In this document: positions 45,050 to 56,526 of the stretch, piece by piece
Position numbering within the stretch: position 1 is the first letter of the stretch
Layout: each line of letters starts with the position of its first letter
NCBI GenBank assembly: GCA_032158295.1
Contig: CM063249.1
Span: forward strand, 1,272,501-1,336,500
DNA length: 64,000 bases
From: Pycnopodia helianthoides
Lineage: Eukaryota > Echinodermata > Asteroidea > Forcipulatida > Asteriidae
Direction of reading: 5' to 3'
Notes under the pieces: generated by a model
What the model saw: only the letters and a program-made list of their open reading frames with translations
Database searches by the model: none
Told to the model about the DNA's origin: nothing
Position numbers and translations under genes: made by a program

Positions 45050-46015
45050 TGGCGGCCTTGATGTTGTTCTATTTTGTTTCCTTCACACGTTTAGCAAGGT
45101 ACGAATGGGAAGGCAAAAAAATGCGCACGGTCTATTAGAACAAAGCTTATGTTTAGCTGTTCGAGCTTAGACTTGGCTCCGCAATTATGCATAAATTTTA
45201 AAATTGTGCAAACCTCGTGTGTATTTGCGCATCGGAGCCCGTTAAAAAATGCGCTATTCTCTTTCCTTCATGACAAAACAAGTCTACGCAGGGAACCAAA
45301 AGATCGGATTCTCACGAGAATTGCATTGTCTATAGACACGTTCCCTTAGCTCTGTGATCCCAGTGTCTACGGGCAACGTGGGTATGGACCCCTTGCACAT
45401 GACGTCACACGCTCAAACAGCGCCTCACTGAGGCAAAAGGAGGCAGCTCATTGGACGAAAGCTGTTCCTGGTGCGTAAAAACGTGCGCGTGACCTCAGCG
45501 TACCAGCAGCGTTGCACGTTATGGTCTATTGGCTTTAATGAGACGTGTCAAGCGTTCTAACTTTTCTCAAGTAGTTCACCGACCATGAAATCATGCAAGA
45601 TATTTTATCAAACTACCGCGTGCCGCACGCGGAAATCTGTGATTATGGCCGACCTTATTGAGGGGGTAAGGGTGTTTGTACAACCTCGTTTCCAATTGTG
45701 TACCATCTCTCCTCGCCTCCCCCCCCCCCAAAAAAAAAACGAAGCCTAGCTCCACACCCTGGAAGTGCAGCCTCGCTCAGTGTTTTTCAGTGCATCCCTT
45801 CTAGGGGTTGGTGATGAGAGGTACATGGTAGCGAGGCGGGTGTTTGTATGCTGGGGGGGGGGTCAGTTTCCACCATCAAACATACAAATACAAATACAAA
45901 CAATGCAATTTTTGAGAACATGGTATAGGCAACCATCGACAAAGTATTCTTGTAAGCGACAAAAGCAATGCTTAATCATGAATCAATTTGTGTTTTATTT
46001 TTAATCCGCAACATT
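45050..46015. other. intron sequence of the transporter, no exon seen
   Basis: Between transporter exons 11 and 12. It contains C- and G-runs (45719-45740, 45853-45862) but no exon-like segment that fits the required phases. Confidence 0.5.
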
Positions 46016-46021
46016 ACTCAC

Positions 46022-46085
46022 CGAAGCAAAAACCGAGGACGGCCATCGGTGCCATCAGCTTGAGGAAACTGGTTGCAAACGGAAG
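46022..46085 (-). CDS. SLC18-like exon 11 (TM9-TM10)
   Basis: Acceptor attcttttag, donor gtgagt. It encodes LPFATSFLKLMAPMAVLGFC F, matching VMAT [21 protein letters not shown] in position. Phase 0 to phase 1. Confidence 0.85.
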
Positions 46086-46605
46086 CTAAAAGAATAATTT
46101 TACAAAAAATATTTAAAACAATGAGGTTTTCAATATATTAAATTAACATTGGCAATTTCTTAGATACTTTTGGATGAAACGTGAAATGGCCAATGATGCA
46201 ATGTAGATTAGGATATGGACAAAGCAAGGTACCCACTTTTTCCAAATGAAAGATGAAATAAAATGATTATAATAATTGTAATAATTGCCTTACAGAGGCG
46301 TATACACTTGGTGCATAGGAGGCCGTCATTGCTAAGGTCAAACAATGAAAACGTGCGCGTGTACATGGGCCACACGCACAACTCTTAGCAAAATAATTGC
46401 AGGTCGTCCCTTGATCCAAGTGAGGGCGCTGTTTAAGCTTTATGACGTCATACGCAACGGGGTCTGCCGTTTCGATTGAATATCATCAGAATTCTGGATA
46501 GAACTAAAAAAATATGTGTATTAAAAAAAATGCACAGACCGTTATTGAAATGTGATGTCATCGAACATTTTTGGATTTTTTACACCGTTTTAACGTAAGA
46601 TTAAT

Positions 46606-47038
46606 AATAATAATAATAATAATGGCTTCTTATATAGCGCTCATATCCGTCACTCAGTGACGCCCAAGGCGCTTCAACAATCAGTATTTTCCTGCAAGGT
46701 ATATATGTGGAGCTACTTTTTGAAGTTTGAGACCTATTCCTTTACATAGCACAATGTAATGGTTTACAAGGTGCTGTGGCGCAATATGCTGCCAATCAAA
46801 CCAGGAACACCGCGGCGAACCCCTTCTCTTTTCGATAAGTGCACTGGGTTCTTTTACGTGCATTACACAACACACGGTACCAACGGCTTTACGTCCCATC
46901 CGAAGGACGAAGCAATAGTGGTTAAGTGTCTTGCTTTAAGGACACAAGTGTCACGACTGGGACTCGAACCCACACTCTGCTGAACAGAAACATCAGAGCT
47001 TGAGTCCGGTGCTCTTATCCGCTCGGCCACGACACGAT
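46606..47038 (-). mobile_element. tRNA-Leu-derived SINE, copy 4 (full length)
   Basis: Inverted. Right end: ctcttatccgctcggccacg is the inverse of the tRNA-Leu A-box region, and gggactcgaacccacac is the B-box inverse. Middle: acacggtaccaacggcttta, aagtgcactgggttctttta, aaggtgctgtggcgcaatat. Left end: (AAT)n with tatatagcgctcatatccg. It carries the whole element and matches 61772-62190. Confidence 0.92.
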
Positions 47039-47985
47039 TAGAGACTTGCAACTTGTTTTCTCATTTTCATGAGGACTCTACTATTGGAAAATGAGTGCAT
47101 CACGATTTAGATAACACCTGATAGTGATACCAAGATTGCACACTGATATTAGGGTTGTACACGGTGTAGTGAACAGTCTAAAGAAAAACAAACTGTTTGA
47201 ACTATAGTCAAAAACGTGTTGTTGTTATTTGTGTACATCTTCCTGAAACTGTTTCCCTCTCTATGGGTCTGCAAAGATCAATCATATCAATCATTTAAAA
47301 AAAAAAAAATCATGTTATCTTGTGAGGCTAACTGTAGTTTGTATACCCAGACATTATTTGTAAGTAAAGCAATGGGAGAAATATTTACACAGCTGAAGAG
47401 GATAATCGAAGTTTCTCAGACAAGTCAGCTTTCTCATATTTATATTGTTTACGTTTATGATGATAGACTATACAAAAAAAAGAAACTGTTTAAGTGAAAA
47501 TTTAACTATGTATTAACCAATTAGTGATATTTTACTGTCAAACAGCTGAAAACAACTAAAACCCTCAAACACGGCACATAATTGTGACAAACGTATACTC
47601 CTAGAATACGTTGTCAGCACCTGCCTCCAAGCTTTTTCGGTAGGGTAAGAGGTTTTTGTTTTGTTTTTTTCAATGATTTGTTTAATCTAAGTGTGTTGTT
47701 TATATGTCCAGGTCTTGTCTGAGTAAATTTCAGCCTGTTTACTTGCTTAATTATTAATATTTATTTATTTTTCACAAAAGGTGCTTGCAGAGTTGTGTAC
47801 TGTTCCATGTTGATTGATTCCCCCTCTAGGATGTGCAGCATGGTCCAGCTTACGATATTATGGCATACAATTATGAGCTGACCAGTTTGTACGATGTGGT
47901 TAAGACAATACACATATTGAAATAATGAAAGCATGTGCTGACAACGTGTCTCGTTTAGGGGCTTTAATTAAGGGAAAAGTCTTAC

Positions 47986-48037
47986 CATTGTAATGCAAAC
48001 AGACAATATGAAGACAGGAACAGCAAGGCACACCCAC
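47986..48037 (-). CDS. SLC18-like exon 10 (TM9 start)
   Basis: Acceptor aatgcttttag, donor gtaaga. The split codon gives Arg, then WVCLAVPVFILSVCITM, matching VMAT RWLCSLIGMLVVG. Phase 2 to phase 0. It sits just left of the inverted 470-bp repeat. Confidence 0.9.
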
Positions 48038-48078
48038 CTAAAAGCATTTAACAAACCATAAGAAATACAAGTATCATT

Positions 48079-48545
48079 AAAACCTTGCAGCGAGGCACCC
48101 AACCACAGTGCTTTAGCACATATCAAGAAAAACATAACAATTTCAAAATGATAGATCCCAACCCCGTGATATCCTGCAGTGTACCAATAAACACGTTTTA
48201 GGAGGGGTGTCAATCAACGGGGGTCGTCAATTTGGTCAGGAGGGGTGGTGGAAAAAATGTTTCCCCATAGCTCATGCACAAACTCCTATCTCTGCGGCAC
48301 GTGCGCCACAGATCACTACCACAGCTTAGTGGTAAGGCATGTTGTGTCTGACCGCTCTAGGTTCAATGGCCTTTTGTGAATGAAGGTCTTGTGATCTTGT
48401 TCCGACAGCAGACTGGTTTAGCAGACATAAATCATTGAGATAAGGCAGAACAGACCCTCTTAACCTATCAAATGGGCCTGCCACACCTTTGTGACAAAAT
48501 TACGTAACACCGTTGGCCCAAAACAGGTGCATCGGTGCATGGTTA
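48079..48545 (-). repeat. about 470-bp repeat, inverted partner of 35341-35823
   Basis: Contains on the + strand the tRNA-like cttagtggtaaggcatgttg and taggttcaatggcc boxes. It lies in the transporter intron just upstream of exon 10 (transcript direction). Confidence 0.9.
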
Positions 48546-48899
48546 AATCACTTCATTCGACACTCCGGAGTAATATTGATTCATCTCTAGATTATCTATT
48601 TCATCCAGAACATATTAAAAACTAAATTCAAGTGTTTGTTTCTAGAGTGAAGGGTGGACGAGTTTTCCATGTCATGTTTGTGTTTATTGTGTATTTGTTT
48701 CTTCTTCAAATGACTAGATCGATGTGTGAGTTGTATAAAACAAATGATGACTGCATTTGGCATTTTGGTTCTTGCATTGTCGGACAATATCTGGCCTTTC
48801 TATCTCACTTGCTTTCGCCTCGTGAAATGGAATTATTTATAGTTCACCTCGTGATTTCATTCTGCAACACCCACTAATGCATGCAACATGTTATTATTT

Positions 48900-48975
48900 G
48901 GCATAATTATTCCATAGAGCTGCGTGTAAATGTTGCCTGTCGGAAGTCCAGGCTCTGTTGCTTCATTGTAAACGA
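48900..48975 (+). repeat. interspersed repeat family C, fragment
   Basis: catagagctgcgtgtaaatg, ggaagtccaggctctgttgc and attgtaaacgaatgtcatag match the right end of family C. Confidence 0.5.
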
Positions 48976-49259
48976 ATGTCATAGGCATTAATTATGGTAT
49001 GTAGGCTCCGCATGGGAGCATCTTGCACCAGACTTACACTCAGATTTCTGTAAACACAAAAGTGATGCCGAGATCCGTCTGCGCCTTCGTCCAAACCCTG
49101 CACTGTGGCATCACGCAGTTTCCGACTGTGCCGTTAATTAACAAATTGTGTATACTCATTAACGGTACAGTCACAAATCACCAAATTGTTTAAGTTTCTC
49201 AATGGACCGTAGCCGGATAATACTAGTAGTACCAGCAGAATTTCCCCAAAACAACTCAC

Positions 49260-49338
49260 CTGCCTACTCTGTACGAAATATACCCCGTTATTGTACATGC
49301 GAATATGTAGCACAACCCGGACGGTAGAAACACGGCAC
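49260..49338 (-). CDS. SLC18-like exon 9 (TM8)
   Basis: Acceptor cataatatag, donor gtgagt. It encodes AVFLPSGLCYIFACTITGYI then SYRVG, matching VMAT [25 protein letters not shown]. Phase 1 to phase 2. Confidence 0.92.
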
Positions 49339-49995
49339 CTATATTATGAAATATCAGAAAAAATACGTTCCAGACCAATAGGTGGTGTTGGATTAATGTT
49401 GTTGGTGTACTGATCCTTTGTGGTGAGGACAGACTCTAAGCATTAATTTTATTGACTTATTTATTTGTTTGTTTGCTTGAAAATTGGGGGGGGGGGTGCG
49501 TACCCCGGCACCCCGGACCACCCCGTGACCACGCCGATGATTTATATCAAGCTAAACGTAAACTTGGCCTTGTAACAGAAGGCCTACACCCCATTTTTAT
49601 TTACACAGTTCCTGACGACCACATGTCATTAAGCTATCTTTTTGCCGTCTTGTAGCATACAGCGCATTTTGTTTTAAAACTTTGAACCTTCCTTCCGGTC
49701 CAAACAGGAAGTTCAAATCAAAAAGCTTTGAGGTTAGGGTTTGGGGCACAGTTAGAGTCAAATTGAGGGTCTGTGTGAGTTTTAAAAGGTGGTGGTCTAA
49801 CTGCCTCAAATTCAGGACTTGTACAGGGCAATTTCGAAACATTGACTTGTGTTTGGGCTTCGGCTTAGGCTGTTAACGCCTGATTGAATCCCTGTGGTAT
49901 GGAGCCCAAGCACAAGCACAATCCCAAGCTGTGATTTCGAAAAGGGCAACATACCATAATAAATCATTAATTCATGTACGACAAAGTGAACTCAC

Positions 49996-50091
49996 CTAGC
50001 TGCCATGTTTTTGCGCTCATGTTCTGTATCATCCATACGGGTAGCGATGGTTCTAACATACCGAATATCACACTGGGCATTGTCAGGGTAC
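49996..50091 (-). CDS. SLC18-like exon 8 (TM7)
   Basis: Acceptor gctttcctaaag, donor gtgagt. It encodes TLTMPSVIFGMLEPSLPVWM then IQNMSAKTWQL. GMLEPSLPVWM matches VMAT AILEPTLPIWM, including the TM7 Glu. Phase 1 to phase 1. Confidence 0.95.
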
Positions 50092-50819
50092 CTTTAGGAA
50101 AGCATCAAATAAATCAATATTCGTACATCGTGCCAATAAAGGCATGTTCAGAAAATAATACATATCCATCCTCAAGTTTCCATAAACACCCCAAACAGTA
50201 GACTTGGTTCAAGTCGGGTCTCGAGTTAAGTCAGTATAATGTAGTATAATGTATGAGCTTTTTGTTGAAAGTGCGGTAGATATTTCAGAAGAAGGATTCG
50301 ACTTGGGTCGAGTCTTACCAAACAGAGTGGCAGTCATTACCCCCATTGCAGTGACGTCTTTTGCATAAAGGTCTTTTCAACAATTAACGCCTAATCCTCA
50401 ACAATTTTTGACGAGTTTTGCGAATTCAATCGGCGGTCAAAAAGTATGTTTTGTTTAGCTCTCCTGGATGTTTTGACGACTAATTTGAACATCTGCAAAC
50501 ATTATTTACCAAATGTTGTCTGTAATTTTAATCCAATTTACCCGACTTCATCACGTCATAAATCTTGCTTGCGTCATTTTGGGAGTCATTATCCCCTGTG
50601 TGTATCGCGCTTTTAGGCGACGCGCGCAGTATACACGCACCATGCATTTTAAATCCCAAAATGGCAGACCACGAACAGACCGTAGCCGCTTGTAACCTTT
50701 AGTGGAAGGGATTAATAGACCTAATCTGTTTTGTCCAGGTTAAAACATCTCACCACAAAAAAACTCTGCAATTTTACGGCCGTTTACCTGGGTACAGGTA
50801 GTACCCAAAGAGTTTGTGG

Positions 50820-50942
50820 GGTACCAGTCAAAGATGAAGCATGTGACACTACATTTTGGCTGGTAACCTTATGGTAAGCATAATGATGGTGTGCTTACTA
50901 CTTGTTGTGCTTTAGCCGCTAAGAGTCTATGAAATTTGGCCA
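50820..50942 (-). repeat. GGGCCCAATTTC-family fragment
   Basis: ggtaccagtcaaagatgaag, ttggctggtaaccttatggt, aagcataatgatg and ctatgaaatttggcc match the right part of the 861-1061 type element in inverse. Confidence 0.6.
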
Positions 50943-51329
50943 AGTTCACAAGTTAAGTTGAAGAACAAGTTTTAACGGTGACAGCTCATCGACTTCCGTG
51001 TATGCTTTGTATATTGTTTAATGGCACCCATAAATATAACGGTATTGTTTGGCAACCACGCTGTCAGGTAAAATTACCTAATAACTAGTGTGTTAATAGA
51101 CCCTATGCATTGACGTCATCCAGCCGCCATCTAAGAGGTTAAACCGGTAACAAAACTATGAAAACGAACAGATTTGTACGCGCGACACACATAATTAGCC
51201 AATGAACAACCTCCTATATTGACCTCTAGGCGAGCCGCGAGGGCGCCCTACTCATATGACGAGCCCATTACGTGAAAAGGCAAGCGCGACTTATGGGCCT
51301 TTTTGCAGAGCGGGTCACATGGTACTCAC

Positions 51330-51435
51330 CAGCTGCGATAAGGGCCCTACGGTCTTTTATTAGCTCCAAGAGTGCCATCGGGTCTTCCGTATTTTCCCTC
51401 TTCAGTTTCGCGATGAAAAATCAAAATCTCTACAA
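51330..51435 (-). CDS. SLC18-like exon 7 (TM6 end, central loop; apparent frameshift)
   Basis: Acceptor attgatacag, donor gtgagt. Entering in phase 1 it reads VVEILIFHRETEE, as expected for the end of TM6. The conserved continuation DPMALLELIKDRRALIAAG is in the frame shifted by one base. The exon is 106 bases, where a multiple of three is needed. No alternative acceptor restores the length. The shift falls near a GGG/AAAA run at about 51385-51410. Either an assembly error or a real disabling indel would explain it. Confidence 0.75.
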
Positions 51436-51544
51436 CTGTATCAATGAAGAAGTCAGAACACACGTTTTAGTATCTCTTATATCCCCACCTTATAATTCTG
51501 ATGGAAATTGAAATCTCTTATTAAAGAGTCCACGACAGAATGAA

Positions 51545-51859
51545 TTAAAAGGTAGTGTCCACATTTTGTGTGATTCAACATATGCACGAACAAACAAACC
51601 TGTAAAAGTTTGAGCTCACTTGGTAATCGAGGTCACGAGAAAATAGTGAAAAGAGACCTGATGTGTTTTCTGTTTTTTTCAAACGTCGATTTTTTATCAC
51701 GCGTGATAAAAACTATTGTTTTACTAATTTCTCAGAAACGATAGCATTTTAGGCAGAAATATTTTAAGGAACCCTTTCAAACATTACTCAGTTTAAATCA
51801 AGTTATGTGTGAATCTGTGTTGTGTTTTTCGATCTTACCAATAGTGTACAGGCCTTTAA
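51545..51859. mobile_element. TTAA-flanked MITE, family B (315 bp)
   Basis: TTAAAAGGTAGTG at the left and AGTGTACAGGCCTTTAA at the right, both with TTAA. Inside: gtccacattttgtgtgattc, ttttatcacgcgtgataaaa (palindrome). A stretch of about 37 bases near the left end is missing relative to the copy at 40593. Confidence 0.85.
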
Positions 51860-52030
51860 GCACATGCTTTAAAAAAATATTACGCCGTTAATAAATACAA
51901 TATTTTGACATTTTTCACAACTGGATCAACCACTATAAACGCTCCCTTTTAGTAAATTGTATTCAGGATTTCCCACCAAACGGCCATTTTGGAATTCGGC
52001 TTTGTTACTTGCAAAGATTGCTGTCCTTAC

Positions 52031-52120
52031 CTGACAGTAGCGCGATGACTAGCGCGAGTATAAGAAAGGGAGCCGTGGGTCCCAGCCTGTCGCCAAGAAT
52101 ACCACCAAAAATGGGACCGA
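52031..52120 (-). CDS. SLC18-like exon 6 (TM5-TM6)
   Basis: Acceptor ttgcttgtag, donor gtaagg. It encodes VGPIFGGILGDRLGPTAPFL then ILALVIALLS, matching VMAT GAPFG...GKSAPFLILAFLALL closely. It lies about 65 bases from the large hexamer array in the preceding intron. Phase 1 to phase 1. Confidence 0.93.
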
Positions 52121-52186
52121 CTACAAGCAAACAAAATAAAATTAGCACATTTTAGTCATTCACGTAATTTAAGCTTGGAAGACCTA

Positions 52187-52463
52187 CATGTTGCTATCGC
52201 TGTCGCTGTCGCTTTGGTTGTGGTTGTGGTTGCGGTTGTGGTTGTGGTTGTGGTTGTGGTTGAGGTTGTGGTTGTGGTTGTGGTTGTTTGTCGTGGTCGT
52301 GGTCGTTGTCATGGTTGTGGTCGTGGTTGTGGTTTTGACTGTGGTTGTGGTTGTGGTTGTGGTTGTGGTTGTGGTGTGGTTGTGGTTGTGGTTGTGGTTG
52401 TGGTTGTGGTTGTGGTTGTGGTGTGGTTGTGGTTGTGGTTGTGGTCGTGGTGTGGTTGTGGTT

Positions 52464-52511
<48 letters not shown>

Positions 52512-52566
52512 ATGGTTTGTGGTCGTGGTTGTGGTTTTGACTGTGGTTGTGGTTGTGGTTGTGGTT

Positions 52567-52622
<56 letters not shown>

Positions 52623-52680
52623 TGTCATGGTTGTGGTCGTGGTTGTGGTTTTGACTGTGGTTGTGGTTGTGGTTGTGGTT

Positions 52681-52736
<56 letters not shown>

Positions 52737-52815
52737 TGTCATGGTTGTGGTCGTGGTTGTGGTTTTGACTGTGGTTGTGGTTGTGGTTGCGGTTGCGGTT
52801 GTTCTTGTTGATCTT
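52187..52815. repeat. GGTTGT/GGTCGT hexamer array with 114-bp higher-order repeat
   Basis: About 630 bases made of GGTTGT and GGTCGT hexamers. The marker GGTTTTGACTG occurs at 52331, 52533, 52647 and 52761, so the right half is a higher-order repeat of 114 bp (19 hexamers), while the left half is longer and less regular. All six frames stay open because the unit has no stop codon; the translated poly-V, WL, CG, T, HN and PQ tracts are not genes. It lies in the transporter intron between exons 5 and 6, G-rich on the antisense strand. Confidence 0.97.
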
Positions 52816-53193
52816 TTTGTTCTTGTTGTTTGTGTTGTTGTTCTTGTTTTGTGAGTATTCAAAAATCATACGCAACACTGGTATTCCAAGAAATACAGTT
52901 TTACCAGGTACCAGTTTAAAACTGGAAAATTGAGTGTTTTTTCCCATTTATTGTCCAAAAGTTGTTGTTTTGTTTTTGTTTTTTTTACAAACAAAATGTT
53001 TAAGATATTTTGGTAGAAAATTGTTCTTCTGATAATTTAATTCTGGAGACATTGCAGTATTTCGATTGTATAATTAGATTTCATTATAACGAGTACCATT
53101 TTCTGGTCAATGTACCAAATTTCGATACTTAGTTATTATTTGAATCGGATTAGGATTAGAATCGAAACAATTGTAATAATGCATTTACATTAC

Positions 53194-53289
53194 CTAGTGT
53201 GCCAGCAGCGAATCCACAGACGACGAACCCTACTACAATTCCGCGTTGTTCGTCGTCATCTCGGAACCGATACCCAATGACACCTAAGC
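53194..53289 (-). CDS. SLC18-like exon 5 (TM4-TM5 loop, TM5)
   Basis: It encodes LGVIGYRFRDDDEQRGIVVG then FVVCGFAAGTL, matching VMAT GLGMLASVYTDDHERG...G.ALGGLALG. The acceptor attggaag has a weak pyrimidine tract; an in-frame alternative (gcttag) would remove two residues. Donor gtaatg. Phase 1 to phase 1. Confidence 0.88.
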
Positions 53290-54274
53290 CTTCCAATTGG
53301 TAATCGAGAAAATGTTAATGTTGTGATGAGCCGTTAATTCAAAACATCAAATATAACCACAAACCGATTTGAACAAACAATGATCTCTAACAAAAATATC
53401 AAATCAAAACAAAACAAAAACGAACGCAACCAAAACGGGATTGCAAGGTCCGAATACACAGAAAGTTGAGTGACAACACGTTGATGATGTATTGCCACTT
53501 ATGTAAAACCCAAATGTCAACAGTTTTTTCTTCTGCCGTTTTCATTGTGAAGTCCAACTTGAAGTGTAAATATTAACCAGTACACAGGTTTTTGTTATCG
53601 TAAATGAAGTGATCTGAGCCACGTCGTATAAGGGGGCGGAATGAGAAACGGCGGTCGTGAAAAAAGGACGAGCATTCACCAATAAATCTATATGACGCCT
53701 CAAAATATATAATATATTTCTCAGAATACAAAAGTAGTCCACAATACAATAGAAGCACAGCACAGCCACATTAAATAACAAAACAACTACAGCTATTCTG
53801 CTATCGCTTAAAAATACCTTATGTTTCTGATGGCATAAATTCATATTGTACTCGCTGATGTGTACTCTATATAAACTAATCCCTCACCGGTAACAAACAT
53901 TTTAGGAGCATGGCCAGAGCCAAGCTCGCTAGAGAAAACAGAAGGTGCTCTGTCCATGCTGAAAGCTAAACTGAAAAGAGAAATGTCCACAGGTCTCGGA
54001 CCCAAACTTAAGTTTTTAAAGAAAATTATGCAAACAAGTAAGTTGCATCGGGCCCGAGAACACAGAGGGCGCACTTGGTTTTCCTACATAAATAAAATGA
54101 CGACTGAAGTCATGCACCTTTAGTCTTCGGGTATAAAGCAAAAAATTACTTGCACACGATTGGTTGGCGATTGGTTCAAAAGGAACGAATATGAAGCAAT
54201 TAGTGTGGGACTTCAAACAGTCACTTTATACCACGTTAGATCGTCTACTTGGCAATAACCAGTTACACGTAACA

Positions 54275-54366
54275 TATGGCGGACAGTCGATATTAGCTCC
54301 CCGAGGTATTGGAAGTTGACAAACTAGTTCCCGAGGGCAGCTAATAATCAATATCGACTGTCCACC
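54275..54366. repeat. inverted-repeat element
   Basis: ggcggacagtcgatattagc with tccccgagg is mirrored by cccgagggcagctaat...atatcgactgtccacc. Confidence 0.75.
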
Positions 54367-55220
54367 TGAAATAAACCATGTTAAAATGTGTTTTACTACA
54401 CCTCGTACTTATATAGTTATGCAGCACTGAGCACGGGAAAACGGGGATTGATATTTACGTGTGTCACCATCCTTTCATGTGTGTGTAGCTAGCTAGCGAT
54501 GAGCGTGTCTACCCCGTTGAAACCGAGGACTTTAACAAAAGGAATCCGGGTGTTTTGACAGAGCGAGGACGTCATCGCTTCGCTTTCGTGTACAAAAAGC
54601 CTATGGGGACGTCGTTAAAAAAAAACTAAGTCCAAACGATGGGAGAACAAAGAAAAGTCCTCGACTTACAGGATTCAAACATGTGTGTTCGTGCATGTGT
54701 AACTGCAACCATGGAGGAAGTTGCAACATTGCGACTGTGACAGTCTAATACGCATGCGTGTTAACCCTATAGGCGTGAATATTGTACACGCAACAATCTA
54801 CTGCGCATGCTTATTTACCCCTTGTGCGAATGCTGGTCCAAGCATCTGGCTCGTGATGGTCAAAGGTCCATTGAGGATTCCGCTCTCGACCTCATGACTA
54901 ATGTATGAAATGTAGTAATAGCGCTTGTTTTTAAAATCAGCCATCCATACAAAAAGACAGTACAGCTGTAAACAAAAACAAACAAAAACAGCGAGAGTGC
55001 GCATCTGTCTACGGCAGCGCAATCCCTGGACGGGGTACACTGGGATATGAATTTTGGCGTAACTATGCAGTGCTTCTGCTTTACCTACATGGCTTTAGAA
55101 AAAAGCCAATTACTTCATACTGGGGAGCACGAATTGTACAGCCCCCCCCCCCCAAAAAAAAGAAGAAGTTATTTTGAACTTATTTTGCGGACCAATGACA
55201 GGGAAAATAGCTGTGTTTAC

Positions 55221-55304
55221 CTCCTACTTCTGTCAGTACAGCTGCTAGTCCATGCATTAGACGGCCAATCAGATATGCAGCATAGGATTCGGAAAATGCA
55301 TACA
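55221..55304 (-). CDS. SLC18-like exon 4 (TM4)
   Basis: Acceptor ttctgttgacag, donor gtaaac. It encodes YAFSESYAAYLIGRLMHGLA then AVLTEVG. The Arg-x-x-x-Gly pattern in GRLMHG corresponds to VMAT ARTLQG, including the TM4 Arg. Phase 1 to phase 1. Confidence 0.9.
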
Positions 55305-55489
55305 CTGTCAACAGAAAATAAAACAGCTGTTTGAATCGTTGGAACGTTCAATTTGTTGAGAAACACTTTCTACTAAAGCAAGTTTTAAGCAATAAACACT
55401 GGTAAAATGGAGCTAGCTGGAGTGGTACCACCAGATGACAAGGTGTTTTACTTGCAAGGTCGACTTGGGCCTATCGTATTTACACTTAC

Positions 55490-55548
55490 CCAAAGATGAC
55501 GTCAACATTAGCCAGCAGCCAATCATCAGTACTAAGAAACAGCCCAAC
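55490..55548 (-). CDS. SLC18-like exon 3 (TM3)
   Basis: Acceptor cttttttgcag, donor gtaagt. 59 bases encoding KLGCFLVLMIGCWLMLTSSL, a hydrophobic helix matching the VMAT segment after NRIGY. Phase 2 to phase 1; both joins fit. Confidence 0.85.
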
Positions 55549-55949
55549 CTGCAAAAAAGTGATACCGTAATTAAAAGGACATTTCTTTATTCAAAACATC
55601 TTTAGGAAACAACTTTCACTGACACGGCCTTGACACATTTCACTGTGGTTCCCTCAAGCTGCTTAGTTCCCATCATAGTCTGTCATGCAAGCAAACTCAC
55701 AGAGGTCAGCAGCTTAGAATGTTGAAACTTTGAGATTTGCGACAATACTTCAATAATGTTTGTCAGTATTGAGTTCTGAAAAGAACCAGTGGTTGTTACA
55801 ACCAGACGTTTCCATGAGTGTGCTCTGGTTGTCTTCAGGAGAGTATTAAAGCGCCAAAGTTTTTATACAAATAGAAATGACACAAAAATATTAAATTAGG
55901 AGGCTAAGAATCCTTACTTAAGCAAAGGGTGCAGCTACATTCGTGTTCA

Positions 55950-56215
55950 AGCCGCATGCATGCATGCAAGGGCACACCATTGGCAGCCAGGCAAAATCAA
56001 CCCTTATTATGAGCATGGAGCACAGCCTGAGATCGGAAGCGTTTGTGTGGTGTTTTTTTCCGGAGGGAGGAAAACTGGACGACGGCCCGGGGGAAAAACC
56101 GTGGCAGAGGAGAGAACCAGTACACGACTCGTCTCACACGTTATGGCCCTAGTCGGGAATCGAACCAGGGTCACAGTGGAGCGAGATGAGGGGCTGTATA
56201 TAACTCCATAATCAT
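55950..56215 (-). mobile_element. tRNA-derived SINE, third type
   Basis: On the - strand the head has a B box CCTGGTTCGATTCCCGACTA, then cgtgtgagacgagtcgtgta, ggttctctcctctgccacgg and gttttcctccctccgg. Right end at the gaggggctgtatataactcc segment. Confidence 0.7.
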
Positions 56216-56249
56216 AATAAGTAAGGCAAAATAAATGAACAAACAAGTT

Positions 56250-56474
56250 TAACGTCCTGCTTTACGGTTTTGGCTATTTTTCAAGATGGCTGCCAGCTTT
56301 TTTTTCTGTTTTTTTTTGTGTGTGGGCTAAAGTCTAAATACGATCTTATTTATTATAAAATTTTATTTTTTCGTCAGAGATCGTTAACATTCATCCCTTT
56401 TTCCGTAAAAATAAAAGAAAAATGAAAAGAGGAGGCGGCCTCTAAAAAAGGAGCGGGCGGGGACGCTAAACATT
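56250..56474 (-). mobile_element. GTTTAGCGTCC-ended MITE, copy 4
   Basis: gtttaacgtcctgctttacg at the left, aggaggcggcctctaaaaaa and ggacgctaaac at the right; aatacgatcttattt and gtcagagatcgttaacatt inside as in the 6.3-kb copy. It lies about 50 bases downstream of transporter exon 2 in transcript direction. Confidence 0.8.
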
Positions 56475-56526
56475 TTTTTTTTAAATTATTGTCTGTCCTT
56501 AATAAGCGATGACGTAAAAAACTTAC

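Noticed and set aside
52175..52947. Open frames through the hexamer array (poly-Val, His-Asn, Thr, Pro-Gln)
   Set aside because: All six frames are open by base composition; the region is a simple repeat in an intron.
53888..53928. 41-base transporter micro-exon
   Set aside because: It has splice-like ends and an open frame, but the exons at 55221 and 53194 join directly in phase and give the conserved GLG...DDDEQRG block.
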